Part shown: piece after piece, positions 15,285 through 22,319 of the stretch
Layout: every line of letters begins with the position of its first letter
How positions within the stretch are numbered: the first letter of the stretch is position 1
Assembly (NCBI RefSeq): GCF_918697925.1
Contig: NZ_CAKKMF010000063.1
Span: forward strand, 1-32,240
Length of the DNA stretch: 32,240 bases
Reading direction: 5' to 3'
Origin: Arthrobacter sp. Bi26
Lineage (GTDB): Bacteria > Actinomycetota > Actinomycetes > Actinomycetales > Micrococcaceae
Program-made: the position numbers and the translations under genes
The notes under the pieces: generated by a model
The model's input: only the letters and a program-made list of their open reading frames with translations
Told to the model about the DNA's origin: nothing
Database searches by the model: none

Positions 15285-16138
15285 TGGCGCCGCTCCTGGG
15301 GATGCTGGGCGGCGCCGGTCTCCTGCTGATTTGGTGGTCCGCCTGGGAAAAGCCTGAGCGCGCTCGGCGCAAGTCCCGGACCAGTCGGCTTGAGGACCTC
15401 TTGCGGTCTGCGGGCATCGAAAAGGTCAGCGCGGCAGGGCTGCTCGCCTCGTGCCTTGGAATCGGGGCATTCGCAACTCTCGCGTTCTACGCAGTTACAG
15501 GGTCATGGCCGATCTCGGGATGCTTTGGCCTGTTTGGCGGCTGGCTGCCGATGGCAATGGTCCGGTGGCGTGCGAGAAAGCGCACGGCGGTCCTCCGCCA
15601 GCTCTGGCCCGACGTCGTTGATCATCTGCGTTCAGCCATCAGGGCGGGCCTGTCACTGCCCGAGGCCCTGATCCAACTAGGCGACAAGGGCCCCGTGGAG
15701 CTTCGACACGTGTTTGTGGACTTCGGTTCCGACTACCGTTCGGGAGGCCAATTTGATCCCTCGCTCACCCGGCTCAAGGACCGACTGGCCGATCCCGTGG
15801 CGGATCGGATCGTCGAGGCCCTCCGGCTCACCCGGGAGGTGGGCGGCTCGGACCTCGGGCGGCTGCTGGGCACCCTCGCCGAGTTCCTGCGGGAGAGTGC
15901 CCGGACCAGGAGTGAGCTGGAGGCGAGGCAATCCTGGACCGTCAACGCCGCCCGCCTGGCCGTCGCTGCGCCCTGGATTGTCCTGGTGTTGCTGGCCAGC
16001 CGTCCTGAGGCCGTGATGGCCTACAACACCCCGGTCGGTGCTGCGGTTCTTCTGGGCGGCCTCGCCGTCTCCCTGGTGTCCTACGCCATCATGTTGCGAA
16101 TCGGTGCGCTGCCGGAAGAGCAGCGGGTCCTGCGATGA
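15284..16138 (+). CDS. tadB: Tad pilus inner-membrane platform protein TadB
   Basis: 284 residues. Membrane segments lie at the N-terminus (LLGMLGGAGLLLIWWSA), after about 45 residues (GLLASCLGIGAFATLAFYAV), again near ISGCFGLFGGWLPM, and two at the C-terminus (LAVAAPWIVLVLLAS and GAAVLLGGLAVSLVSYAIML). Between them is the cytoplasmic type II secretion F (T2SF) domain with LWPDVVDHLRSAIRAGLSLPEAL and LRLTREVGGSDLGRLLGTLAEFLRE. It forms the membrane platform on which TadA acts. Its start overlaps the tadA stop and its end overlaps tadC by ATGA, so the three are translationally coupled. Confidence 0.9.
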   Translation: MAPLLGMLGGAGLLLIWWSAWEKPERARRKSRTSRLEDLLRSAGIEKVSAAGLLASCLGIGAFATLAFYAVTGSWPISGCFGLFGGWLPMAMVRWRARKRTAVLRQLWPDVVDHLRSAIRAGLSLPEALIQLGDKGPVELRHVFVDFGSDYRSGGQFDPSLTRLKDRLADPVADRIVEALRLTREVGGSDLGRLLGTLAEFLRESARTRSELEARQSWTVNAARLAVAAPWIVLVLLASRPEAVMAYNTPVGAAVLLGGLAVSLVSYAIMLRIGALPEEQRVLR

Positions 16139-17076
16139 CGGGGCTGATGGCGGGCGCCACGGTGTGCGGGGCCGTGCTCGGGGCCGGCCTCTGGCTGTTC
16201 CTCGTCCGGCTTCCCTTCATGCGCCCAACGACGTTTATCGAACGTATCGGCCCGCAATTGAGAACCCACAACCTGGAATCCCGGCTCCTGCGCGCAGCCC
16301 CAAGGAATCTCACCCCGTTTGGGCCGCTGGAACGAATCCTCCGCCCTGCGATCCGCGACGGTGTTAGGTCCCTGGGCCGCATCAACCTTGGCGCCACGGC
16401 GTTGAACCGCAGGCTGGCGCGCGCCGGCAGCCCCAAGTCAGCAGTGGACTTCCGGGCTGAGCAGCTCCTCTGGGCGGCCGGCGGCTTTGTCCTCGCCGTC
16501 GGCGTCGTGGCGCTCGCCGGCTCGATCGGCCGCTTCAGCCCGTTCGTCGCCGTTGTCGCCGTCGTGGGAAGCGCCGTCGGCGGGTTCCTGCTTCGGGACT
16601 ACCTGTTGGGCGCGCACATCAAGAAACGGGAGACTCGGATGATGGCGGAGTTTCCCAGTATCGCCGAACTCATGGCCCTGGCCGTCAGCGCCGGCGAAAG
16701 CGCCACTGGTGCGCTGGACAGGGTCTGCCGCAGCGCACGGGGTGAACTGTCGCAGGAATTTGCCCGTGTCCTCGCCGAAACGCGGTCCGGCAAACCCCTC
16801 GTTGAAGCCCTCCACGAGTTCTCGGCCAGGACCGATCAGGGGCCGCTGGTCCGTTTCGTTGACGGAATGATCGTGGCCGTGGAGCGCGGAACGCCCCTCG
16901 CCGACGTTCTCCGGGCGCAAGCGCAGGATGTCCGGGACACGGCCAAGAGGGAGCTCATGGAGTCTGCGGGCAAGAAGGAAATCGGCATGATGGTCCCGCT
17001 CGTTTTCGGAGTCCTTCCGCTAACGGTCATCTTCGCCGTCTTCCCCGGCCTGGCTGCAGTCAGTCTCGGACTCTGA
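16135..17076 (+). CDS. tadC: Tad pilus inner-membrane platform protein TadC
   Basis: 313 residues, the second T2SF platform protein. It has an N-terminal membrane segment, two central ones (AAGGFVLAVGVVALAGSIG and FVAVVAVVGSAVGGFLL) and a final one (MMVPLVFGVLPLTVIFAVFPGLAAV). The T2SF core includes EFPSIAELMALAVSAGESATGALDRV, EFARVLAETRSGKPLVEAL, and DGMIVAVERGTPLADVLRAQAQDVR. The ATG overlaps the tadB stop (ATGA). After it the operon has a 257-nt gap before the pilin-like gene, which may separate highly expressed structural genes from the machinery genes. Confidence 0.9.
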   Translation: MTGLMAGATVCGAVLGAGLWLFLVRLPFMRPTTFIERIGPQLRTHNLESRLLRAAPRNLTPFGPLERILRPAIRDGVRSLGRINLGATALNRRLARAGSPKSAVDFRAEQLLWAAGGFVLAVGVVALAGSIGRFSPFVAVVAVVGSAVGGFLLRDYLLGAHIKKRETRMMAEFPSIAELMALAVSAGESATGALDRVCRSARGELSQEFARVLAETRSGKPLVEALHEFSARTDQGPLVRFVDGMIVAVERGTPLADVLRAQAQDVRDTAKRELMESAGKKEIGMMVPLVFGVLPLTVIFAVFPGLAAVSLGL

Positions 17077-17333
17077 AGACCTCCCGCACCACGACGACAA
17101 ACAGGACGAATAGAACGAGAGGGGCCACCCGGGCCGAAAGGGCAGGACTCAAGAAAAGTCATACGACGAGGGAACAGGATACGAAGAACGCCGCGCAGGC
17201 CCCAGACCGGCCAAACCGTGGTGCGAAGCGCGCAATCGGCCAGTGAAGCGTCACGAACCAACAGAAACGAAACATTCAGGACTCCAGAAAAACAGAAAAG
17301 CCATGAAACCAAAGAACCAGGAAAGAGGACACG
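17077..17333 (+). other. A-rich untranslated leader before the pilin-like gene
   Basis: Unlike the surrounding G+C-rich coding DNA, this 257-nt stretch is rich in A and purines on the plus strand, with runs such as AGAAAAACAGAAAAG and AAACCAAAGAACCAGG, and it has no credible gene. An unstructured, purine-rich leader ending in AAAGAGGA would favour strong translation of the next gene. I see no clear promoter or hairpin in it. Confidence 0.5.
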
Positions 17334-17585
17334 GTGAAGAACTTCGGAACTCGGGTGGCGTTGGTGGTCTGCGCGCTCAGCTTGTTGACCTGGTGGTCTG
17401 CCGCGTCGCGACCGCGGTTGGGGCACCACACCGAAGGGGGAGCCGACCCTTCCCAGCGCGGGGACGTCCCAGGCTGGGTCATGATCACCCTGATGTCGGC
17501 AGTCCTCGTGGCCGCCCTACTGGCCCTCGCCGGTCCTGCGCTTGAGGGACTCTTCAACCAGGCCATGGACAAGGTCGGACAGTAG
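17334..17585 (+). CDS. Small Flp-pilin-like membrane protein
   Basis: 83 residues from GTG 17334, with AAAGAGGA ideally placed upstream. There are two hydrophobic segments: an N-terminal one (VALVVCALSLLTWWSA) and a C-terminal one in GDVPGWVMITLMSAVLVAALLALAGPALEGLFNQAMDKV. The second part, with a Gly just before a hydrophobic helix and a short amphipathic end, resembles actinobacterial Flp-type pilins, and the place in the operon (after tadC, before tadE) is where the pilin normally lies. Odd points are the extra N-terminal membrane segment and the absence of the usual Glu-Tyr after the cleavage Gly. It may instead be an accessory protein. I am fairly sure of the gene, less of the pilin role. 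Confidence 0.65.
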   Translation: MKNFGTRVALVVCALSLLTWWSAASRPRLGHHTEGGADPSQRGDVPGWVMITLMSAVLVAALLALAGPALEGLFNQAMDKVGQ

Positions 17586-17588
17586 CCG

Positions 17589-18014
17589 GTGGCAGCTCAG
17601 GGTGAGGGGAACGGGCGCCACAGTAAAAACCTGCAGCTCAGCAACGGCGTTGAGCGCGGCGCCGCCGTCGTGGACTTCGTGCTGATCGGCGCGTTGCTCA
17701 GCCTGCTCTTCCTCGCAATCGTCCAGCTCACCCTGATCCTCCACGTCCGGAACACGCTGATCGACGCCGCCGCCTCGGGAGCCCGCTATGGCACGCTGGC
17801 CGACCGCAACGACGGGGATGCCAGGGACCGGACGGTCCAGCTGATCACGGCTGCGCTCAACTCCGAGTTCGCGCGGGACGTGGCCACGAGCGAATCGACG
17901 TACCAGGGCATCCGCACGCTGGAGGTGACAGTCCGGGCCCCCTTGCCCGTCATCGGGTTCATCGGTCCCCGGGCGCTCTTGGAGGTGAAGGGCCATGCGG
18001 CCATCCAGCCGTGA
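17589..18014 (+). CDS. tadE: TadE-like pseudopilin
   Basis: 141 residues starting at GTG 17589, three bases after the previous stop. A polar leader of about 22 residues ends in ERGAAVVDFVLIGALLSLLFLAIVQLTLIL, the TadE signature: a Gly followed by a Glu/Asp-containing hydrophobic helix. After it come HVRNTLIDAAASGARYGTLADR and a beta-rich extracellular part. Proteins of this family are processed by a prepilin peptidase and act in Flp pilus assembly. No such peptidase gene is in the window. The gene overlaps the next TadE-like gene by 20 nt. Confidence 0.85.
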   Translation: MAAQGEGNGRHSKNLQLSNGVERGAAVVDFVLIGALLSLLFLAIVQLTLILHVRNTLIDAAASGARYGTLADRNDGDARDRTVQLITAALNSEFARDVATSESTYQGIRTLEVTVRAPLPVIGFIGPRALLEVKGHAAIQP

Positions 18015-18600
18015 ACGGCCACGGTCAGGGTCACAGTCGGGGTCACGGTTCCGTCCCGTCCCTGCTCTCCCCGTTGCCGACGGCGCGGGCCGGCTCTCCC
18101 GGAACCCTGGCCTCTCCCGGAACCCCGATCTCTCCCGGAACCCCGGGGGCAACCCGGACCACGGCACCTGCCCGGAGGACGCCATCTCGCCGGAACAGGG
18201 GAGTGCCGTGGTCGAGTTCGTCTTTCTCTCCGTGCTGCTGATGGTGCCGCTGGTGTACTTCATCATCACCGTGGGCCAGATCCAGGGTGGCTCGTTCGCG
18301 GTGGTCGGCGCCGCTGACCAGGCCGCCAAGGTCTACGTTGCCCAGCCAGACGCGGCAAGCGGCCAGGCCGCTGCGGAGCAAGCCGTGGTTCTGGCGCTCG
18401 CCGACTACGGCCAATCGGCGGAAAACGCCAGCGTCGACACCCGCTGCGAGCCGGCCGACTGCCTGGCCCCCGGCTCGGCGGTGACGGTCACCGTCCACCT
18501 CACGGTGCCCTTGCCGTTTGTGCCCTTCACCGATGCACTTCACCTGAACGCGAGCCAGCTCAGCGCATCGGCAACCCAGCTGGTGGGCAGGTTCCGGTGA
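17995..18600 (+). CDS. Second TadE-like pseudopilin with a repeat-bearing N-terminus
   Basis: 201 residues. The TadE-type helix EQGSAVVEFVFLSVLLMVPLVYFIITVGQIQ begins only at about residue 67, far later than usual, and is followed by GGSFAVVGAADQAAKVYVAQ and an extracellular domain with one close cysteine pair (TRCEPADCLAP) likely to form a disulfide. The long N-terminus is Arg/Ser/Pro-rich and contains three copies of LSRNPG/D. The ATG at 17995 lies inside tadE; later starts such as GTG codons nearer the helix would remove the repeats and give a more typical protein, so the start is uncertain. It ends with a GTGA overlap to the next gene. Confidence 0.8.
   Translation: MRPSSRERPRSGSQSGSRFRPVPALPVADGAGRLSRNPGLSRNPDLSRNPGGNPDHGTCPEDAISPEQGSAVVEFVFLSVLLMVPLVYFIITVGQIQGGSFAVVGAADQAAKVYVAQPDAASGQAAAEQAVVLALADYGQSAENASVDTRCEPADCLAPGSAVTVTVHLTVPLPFVPFTDALHLNASQLSASATQLVGRFR
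18094..18147 (+). repeat. Three tandem 18-bp repeats inside the second TadE-like gene
   Basis: Unit CTCTCCCGGAACCCYGRN at 18094, 18112 and 18130, in frame and coding LSRNPG, LSRNPD, LSRNPG. The unit is a multiple of three, so copy-number change would keep the frame. Confidence 0.85.
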
Positions 18601-19094
18601 GAATCCCTGCAGGCGCCGTCCGCCACCCCGGGGCCCGGCACTTCGGATACCAGCCCCGAGCCCGCCGGCAAGAGGGCCAGGTGCTGGTGCTGAGCATCGG
18701 CTTCATAGTGGTTGCCCTGCTGGTCGCGACCGTCGTGATGGCCGCGTCCAGCGTCTACCTCGAACACAAGAAGCTGCTCTCCCTCGCGGACGGCGCCTCG
18801 GTGGCCGCCGCGGACAGCTTCACCCTCGGCCAGCTGGGCAACGCCGGCGGCACACCGTCGGCCGTCCTGAGCGGGGCGAGGGTGCGCAGCGCCGCCGTCG
18901 ACTATCTGGGCCGCAACGGCGCGTTCGGCCACTTCAGCGGCCTGACCGTGGCGCCGTCCACGGGCAGCCCGGATGGTGCCACCGCCGTCGTGGTGCTGAG
19001 CGCGGCCGTCCACCCGCCGGTGGTGAACTTCCTGGTGCCGGACGGCATCCGGATCGAGGCGACGTCGACGGCGCGGTCCCGCCTCAGCCGCTGA
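18597..19094 (+). CDS. TadG-like pilus assembly / Flp-associated protein
   Basis: 165 residues from GTG 18597, overlapping the previous stop by GTGA. A basic N-terminus precedes REEGQ-like residues (RRQEGQVLVLSIGF) and a membrane helix IVVALLVATVVMAASSVYL. This is the pattern of the TadG/'pilus assembly' helicase-adjacent small proteins found at the end of actinobacterial tad loci. A KKLLSLADGASVAAADSFTL segment follows, typical of the post-helix region in TadG N-termini, then a short extracellular domain. It lacks the von Willebrand domain of full-length TadG. It is the last gene of the operon; no hairpin terminator is obvious after it. Confidence 0.8.
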   Translation: MRIPAGAVRHPGARHFGYQPRARRQEGQVLVLSIGFIVVALLVATVVMAASSVYLEHKKLLSLADGASVAAADSFTLGQLGNAGGTPSAVLSGARVRSAAVDYLGRNGAFGHFSGLTVAPSTGSPDGATAVVVLSAAVHPPVVNFLVPDGIRIEATSTARSRLSR

Positions 19095-19112
19095 GCTGCC
19101 CGCGTCACTCCT

Positions 19113-19207
19113 GTTGCCCTATCAGTAAATGCTGCCAAACAGGCTTTTAGGCAACTCAAAGTGATAGCGCAACCAGTGATAAAGGCAACTCAAAGTGATA
19201 CGGCAAC
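19113..19207. repeat. Cluster of direct and inverted short repeats upstream of prfB
   Basis: An 18-bp unit AGGCAACTCAAAGTGATA occurs perfectly at 19149-19166 and 19183-19200. Between and after them are related pieces of the form GTGATA-(1-2 nt)-GCAAC at 19161, 19175 and 19195. An inverted copy, GTTGCCCTATCAG at 19113-19125, matches the reverse complement of 19195-19207 at 11 of 13 bases. The pattern suggests several sites for one DNA-binding protein, or a decayed end of a mobile element. Confidence 0.8.
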
Positions 19208-19239
19208 CCGGGCGGGTCAGGGGGCTAGGACACATAGCG

Positions 19240-19245
19240 TAGGCT
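19240..19245 (+). promoter_or_regulatory. -10 box TAGGCT for prfB
   Basis: TAGGCT ends nine bases before ATG 19255, predicting an almost leaderless mRNA; there is no Shine-Dalgarno sequence. The repeat cluster covers positions from about -140 to -45 relative to the predicted start. Confidence 0.45.
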
Positions 19246-19254
19246 TAAAAAACC

Positions 19255-20370
19255 ATGGCAAACATTGATTTTCCCGCTGAAATCCGCGCGCTGCGGGCCA
19301 CCTATGCGTCCATCGAGAACGTCTCGAACGTCGAGGCGCTCAAGGAAGACATCGCCGAGCTCAGCGAGCGGGCCGGTGAACCCAATCTGTGGGACGACCC
19401 CGCCGCCGCACAGGTCATCACCTCGAAGCTCTCGCACAAGCAGACCGAGCTGGAGCGGCTCAACAAGCTCGTGGCCCGGATCGACGACCTTGAGGTCCTC
19501 GTAGAACTCGGCCAGGACGAGGACGACGCCGACTCCATGGGCGAGGCCGCCGCGGAGCTCGAATCGGTCCGCAAGGCGCTCGCCGACCTCGAAGTGGTCA
19601 CCCTGCTCTCCGGCGAGTTCGACGAGCGCGAAGCCGTGGTGACCATCCGGGCCGGCGCGGGCGGCGTGGATGCTGCGGATTTCGCCGAAATGCTGCTGCG
19701 GATGTACCTGCGCTGGGCCGAGCGCCACGGTTACCCGACCACCATCATGGATACCTCCTATGCCGAGGAGGCCGGGCTGAAATCCGCCACCTTCGAGGTC
19801 AAGGCGCCGTACGCCTTCGGCACGCTCAGCGTCGAGGCCGGCACGCACCGCCTGGTCCGGATCAGCCCGTTCGATAACCAGGGCCGGCGCCAGACGTCCT
19901 TCGCGGCCGTGGAAGTGATCCCGCTGATCGAACAGACGGACTCCATCGACATCCCGGACAACGAGATCCGCGTTGACGTGTTCCGGTCCTCCGGCCCCGG
20001 CGGCCAGTCGGTGAACACCACCGATTCCGCCGTGCGCCTGACCCACATCCCCACCGGCACCGTGGTGTCCATGCAGAACGAGAAATCGCAGCTGCAGAAC
20101 CGCGCCGCCGCCCTGCGCGTGCTGCAGTCCCGCCTGCTGCTGCTGAAGAAGGAACAGGAGGACGCGGAGAAGAAGGCGTTCGCCGGCGACGTCAAAGCCT
20201 CGTGGGGCGACCAGATGCGCTCCTACGTCCTGAACCCGTACCAGATGGTCAAGGATCTGCGCACCGAGCACGAGGTCGGCAACACCTCGGCCGTGTTCGA
20301 CGGCGAAATCGACGACTTCATCGACGCCGGCATCCGCTGGCGGACGGACAACCGCAACGCCGAGAAGTAA
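19255..20370 (+). CDS. prfB: Peptide chain release factor 2
   Basis: 371 residues; it releases finished proteins at UGA and UAA codons on the ribosome. The stop-codon recognition tripeptide SPF is present (RISPFDNQGRRQTSF), as is the catalytic GGQ loop (SSGPGGQSVNTTDSAVR). The N-terminal helical domain is complete. The frame is continuous, so the programmed +1 frameshift that controls prfB in many bacteria is absent; such a site is likewise missing in many Actinobacteria. The start is fixed by the -10 box nine bases upstream. It is followed by the ftsEX region, a common actinobacterial order. Confidence 0.97.
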   Translation: MANIDFPAEIRALRATYASIENVSNVEALKEDIAELSERAGEPNLWDDPAAAQVITSKLSHKQTELERLNKLVARIDDLEVLVELGQDEDDADSMGEAAAELESVRKALADLEVVTLLSGEFDEREAVVTIRAGAGGVDAADFAEMLLRMYLRWAERHGYPTTIMDTSYAEEAGLKSATFEVKAPYAFGTLSVEAGTHRLVRISPFDNQGRRQTSFAAVEVIPLIEQTDSIDIPDNEIRVDVFRSSGPGGQSVNTTDSAVRLTHIPTGTVVSMQNEKSQLQNRAAALRVLQSRLLLLKKEQEDAEKKAFAGDVKASWGDQMRSYVLNPYQMVKDLRTEHEVGNTSAVFDGEIDDFIDAGIRWRTDNRNAEK

Positions 20371-20462
20371 GCCCGACGCCCCGGCCGGAACCCCGGCTGG
20401 CAGGTCCCTGACAATCGCGCGACACGCCCCGCCGTTCCGGCGGTTCCGCCGTTACCCGTGCG

Positions 20463-20468
20463 TATAGT
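20463..20468 (+). promoter_or_regulatory. -10 box TATAGT for the ftsEX operon
   Basis: TATAGT, close to the consensus TATAAT, predicting a start near 20475 and a leader of about 90 nt. No clear -35. Confidence 0.5.
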
Positions 20469-20563
20469 CGAGGGGCCGGAGCTCTACTTCCCCCAAACGA
20501 AAGCCCTTGCCCCGGCGGCAGAACCGGGCCCTCGCGGCCCCGTCTTGCAGGGTACTTAGGGCC

Positions 20564-21382
20564 ATGATCCGTTTCGAAAATGTCACCAAGGTCTATGACC
20601 AGAAGGCGCGGCCGGCGCTGGATTCGATCAACCTTGAGATCGACCGTGGCGAATTCGCCTTCCTCGTCGGTGCCTCCGGCTCCGGCAAATCCACGTTCCT
20701 GCGCCTGGTCCTCAAAGAGGACCGCGCCTCCTCCGGCGCCGTCTACGTCGCCGGCCAGAACGTCGCCAACATCTCCAGCTGGCGGGTGCCGCGGCTGCGC
20801 CGCGGAATCGGCGTCGTCTTCCAGGACTTCCGCCTGCTGCCGCAGAAAACCGTCTTCGCCAACGTCGCCTTCGCCATGCAGGTCATCGGCAAGAGCCGCA
20901 GCGTCATCCGCGACACCGTCCCAGAGGTCCTGAAGACCGTGGGCCTGGAAGGCAAGGAAAACCGCCTCCCGCACGAACTCTCCGGCGGTGAGCAGCAGCG
21001 CGTGGCGATCGCCCGCGCCGTCGTGAACCGTCCCGGCATCCTGCTGGCCGACGAGCCCACCGGAAACCTGGACCCCACCACATCCATGGGCATCATGGGC
21101 GTGCTGGACAAGATCAACCAGAACGGCACCACCGTGGTGATGGCCACGCACGACGACGACATCGTCAACGAGATGCGCAAACGGGTGGTGGAACTCAAGA
21201 ACGGCGTCGTGATCCGCGACGAGGCCAAGGCCCTCTACACCTCCATGATTCCCGTGGTGGGCCAGTCGCGCCGCCTGCGCGACGCCAGCGGCCGGGACGA
21301 GCCGCCGGTTGTCCCGCCCCGGGCCGGGTCACGCGCCGAAGCCCGCGCCGAGGTCCGCCTTGCTGGGGAGGGACAGGCGTGA
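20564..21382 (+). CDS. ftsE: Cell division ATP-binding protein FtsE
   Basis: 272 residues, ABC-type ATPase that works with FtsX at the septum to switch on a peptidoglycan hydrolase. Walker A is GASGSGKST at about residue 36, the Q-loop is VFQDFRLLP, the signature is LSGGEQQRVAIARAV, Walker B is ILLADEPTGNLD, and the switch His lies in MATHDDDIV. The first ~228 residues cover the usual family length; about 45 extra residues rich in Arg, Ala and Pro follow (from SMIPVVGQSRRL to the end). ATG 20564 gives the family start MIRFENVTKVY. It overlaps ftsX by GTGA. Confidence 0.96.
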   Translation: MIRFENVTKVYDQKARPALDSINLEIDRGEFAFLVGASGSGKSTFLRLVLKEDRASSGAVYVAGQNVANISSWRVPRLRRGIGVVFQDFRLLPQKTVFANVAFAMQVIGKSRSVIRDTVPEVLKTVGLEGKENRLPHELSGGEQQRVAIARAVVNRPGILLADEPTGNLDPTTSMGIMGVLDKINQNGTTVVMATHDDDIVNEMRKRVVELKNGVVIRDEAKALYTSMIPVVGQSRRLRDASGRDEPPVVPPRAGSRAEARAEVRLAGEGQA

Positions 21383-22293
21383 GGCTTGCATTCGTCTTGA
21401 GCGAGATCGGCAGCGGCCTGCGCCGCAACCTGTCCATGGTGATCTCCGTGATCCTGGTGACCTTCGTGTCGCTGATCTTCGTCGGCGCCGCCGGCATGCT
21501 GCAGCTGCAGATCAACCAGATGAAGGGCTACTGGTACGACAAAGTCCAGGTGGCCATCTTCCTCTGCAGTGACGGTTCGACGGCGACCGGCTGCGCCACC
21601 GGCCCGGCGACGCCGGAGCAGGAGGACAACCTGCGCAAGCTGCTGCAGTCGCCCGCGGTGGCCCAGTACGTCAACGACTTCCAGTACGAGTCCAAAGACG
21701 ACGCCTACAAGCACTTCAAGGAACAGTTCTCCAATTCGCCGATCGTTGACTCGGTAACCCCGGACCAGCTTCCGGCGTCCTTCCGGATCAACATGAAGGA
21801 CCCGGAGAAGTACGAGATCATCAGCGAGACCTTCTCCTCCCAGGCCGGGGTGGAGACCGTGATCGACCAGCGGCAGCTGCTGGAGCGGTTGTTTTCGGCC
21901 ATGAACGCGGCGTCCCTGGTGGCCGTGAGCATCGCCGGCGTCATGATCATTTGCGCCATCTTGCTGATTGCGACCACCATCCGGCTCTCCGCGTTCAGCC
22001 GCCGCCGGGAAACAGGGATCATGCGCCTGGTGGGCGCGTCCAAGATGGTCATCCAGCTGCCGTTCATCCTCGAAGGCGTCATCGCCGCGGTGATCGGCGC
22101 GGCCCTGGCCTCAGGCACGCTGTGGGCCGTGGCCCACTTCTTCCTCGGCGAGGTCATGTCCAAGCAGTATCCGGACACCGCCTTCATTTCGCCCGGGCAG
22201 ACCCTGATCCTGGCTCCTGCCCTGATTGGCCTGGGCGTCGTTCTGGCCGGAATTTCCTCCCTGCTGACCCTCCGCCGGTACTTGCGGGTCTAG
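21379..22293 (+). CDS. ftsX: Cell division protein FtsX
   Basis: 304 residues from GTG 21379. Topology is that of FtsX: cytoplasmic N-terminus RLAFVLSEIGSGLRRNLSM, first membrane segment VISVILVTFVSLIFVGAAG, a large extracellular domain of about 150 residues, then three C-terminal segments (ASLVAVSIAGVMIICAILLIATTIRL, GVIAAVIGAALASGTLWAV and LILAPALIGLGVVLAGISSLL). The conserved loop FSRRRETGIMRLVGASK touches FtsE. Two cysteines (FLCSDGSTATGC) lie early in the extracellular domain and could form a disulfide. With FtsE it should activate the M23 peptidase encoded next. Confidence 0.95.
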   Translation: MRLAFVLSEIGSGLRRNLSMVISVILVTFVSLIFVGAAGMLQLQINQMKGYWYDKVQVAIFLCSDGSTATGCATGPATPEQEDNLRKLLQSPAVAQYVNDFQYESKDDAYKHFKEQFSNSPIVDSVTPDQLPASFRINMKDPEKYEIISETFSSQAGVETVIDQRQLLERLFSAMNAASLVAVSIAGVMIICAILLIATTIRLSAFSRRRETGIMRLVGASKMVIQLPFILEGVIAAVIGAALASGTLWAVAHFFLGEVMSKQYPDTAFISPGQTLILAPALIGLGVVLAGISSLLTLRRYLRV

Positions 22294-22319
22294 CTTTGCG
22301 CAACGAAAAGGGAATGCTT

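Noticed and set aside
17243..17545. Rightward open frame starting MKRHEPTETKHSGLQ
   Set aside because: It runs out of frame through the Flp-like gene, which has the better ribosome binding site and family-like helix.
18094..18147. CRISPR-like array
   Set aside because: Only three contiguous 18-bp units without spacers inside a coding frame.
19149..19200. CRISPR array upstream of prfB
   Set aside because: Just two full copies with a 16-nt gap and related partial copies inside it; no cas genes.
19255..19340. Programmed frameshift in prfB
   Set aside because: The frame is continuous from ATG to stop with no in-frame TGA and no slippery CTTTGA site.
19225..20271. 348-codon leftward open frame opposite prfB
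   Set aside because: Antisense shadow of a complete release factor gene.
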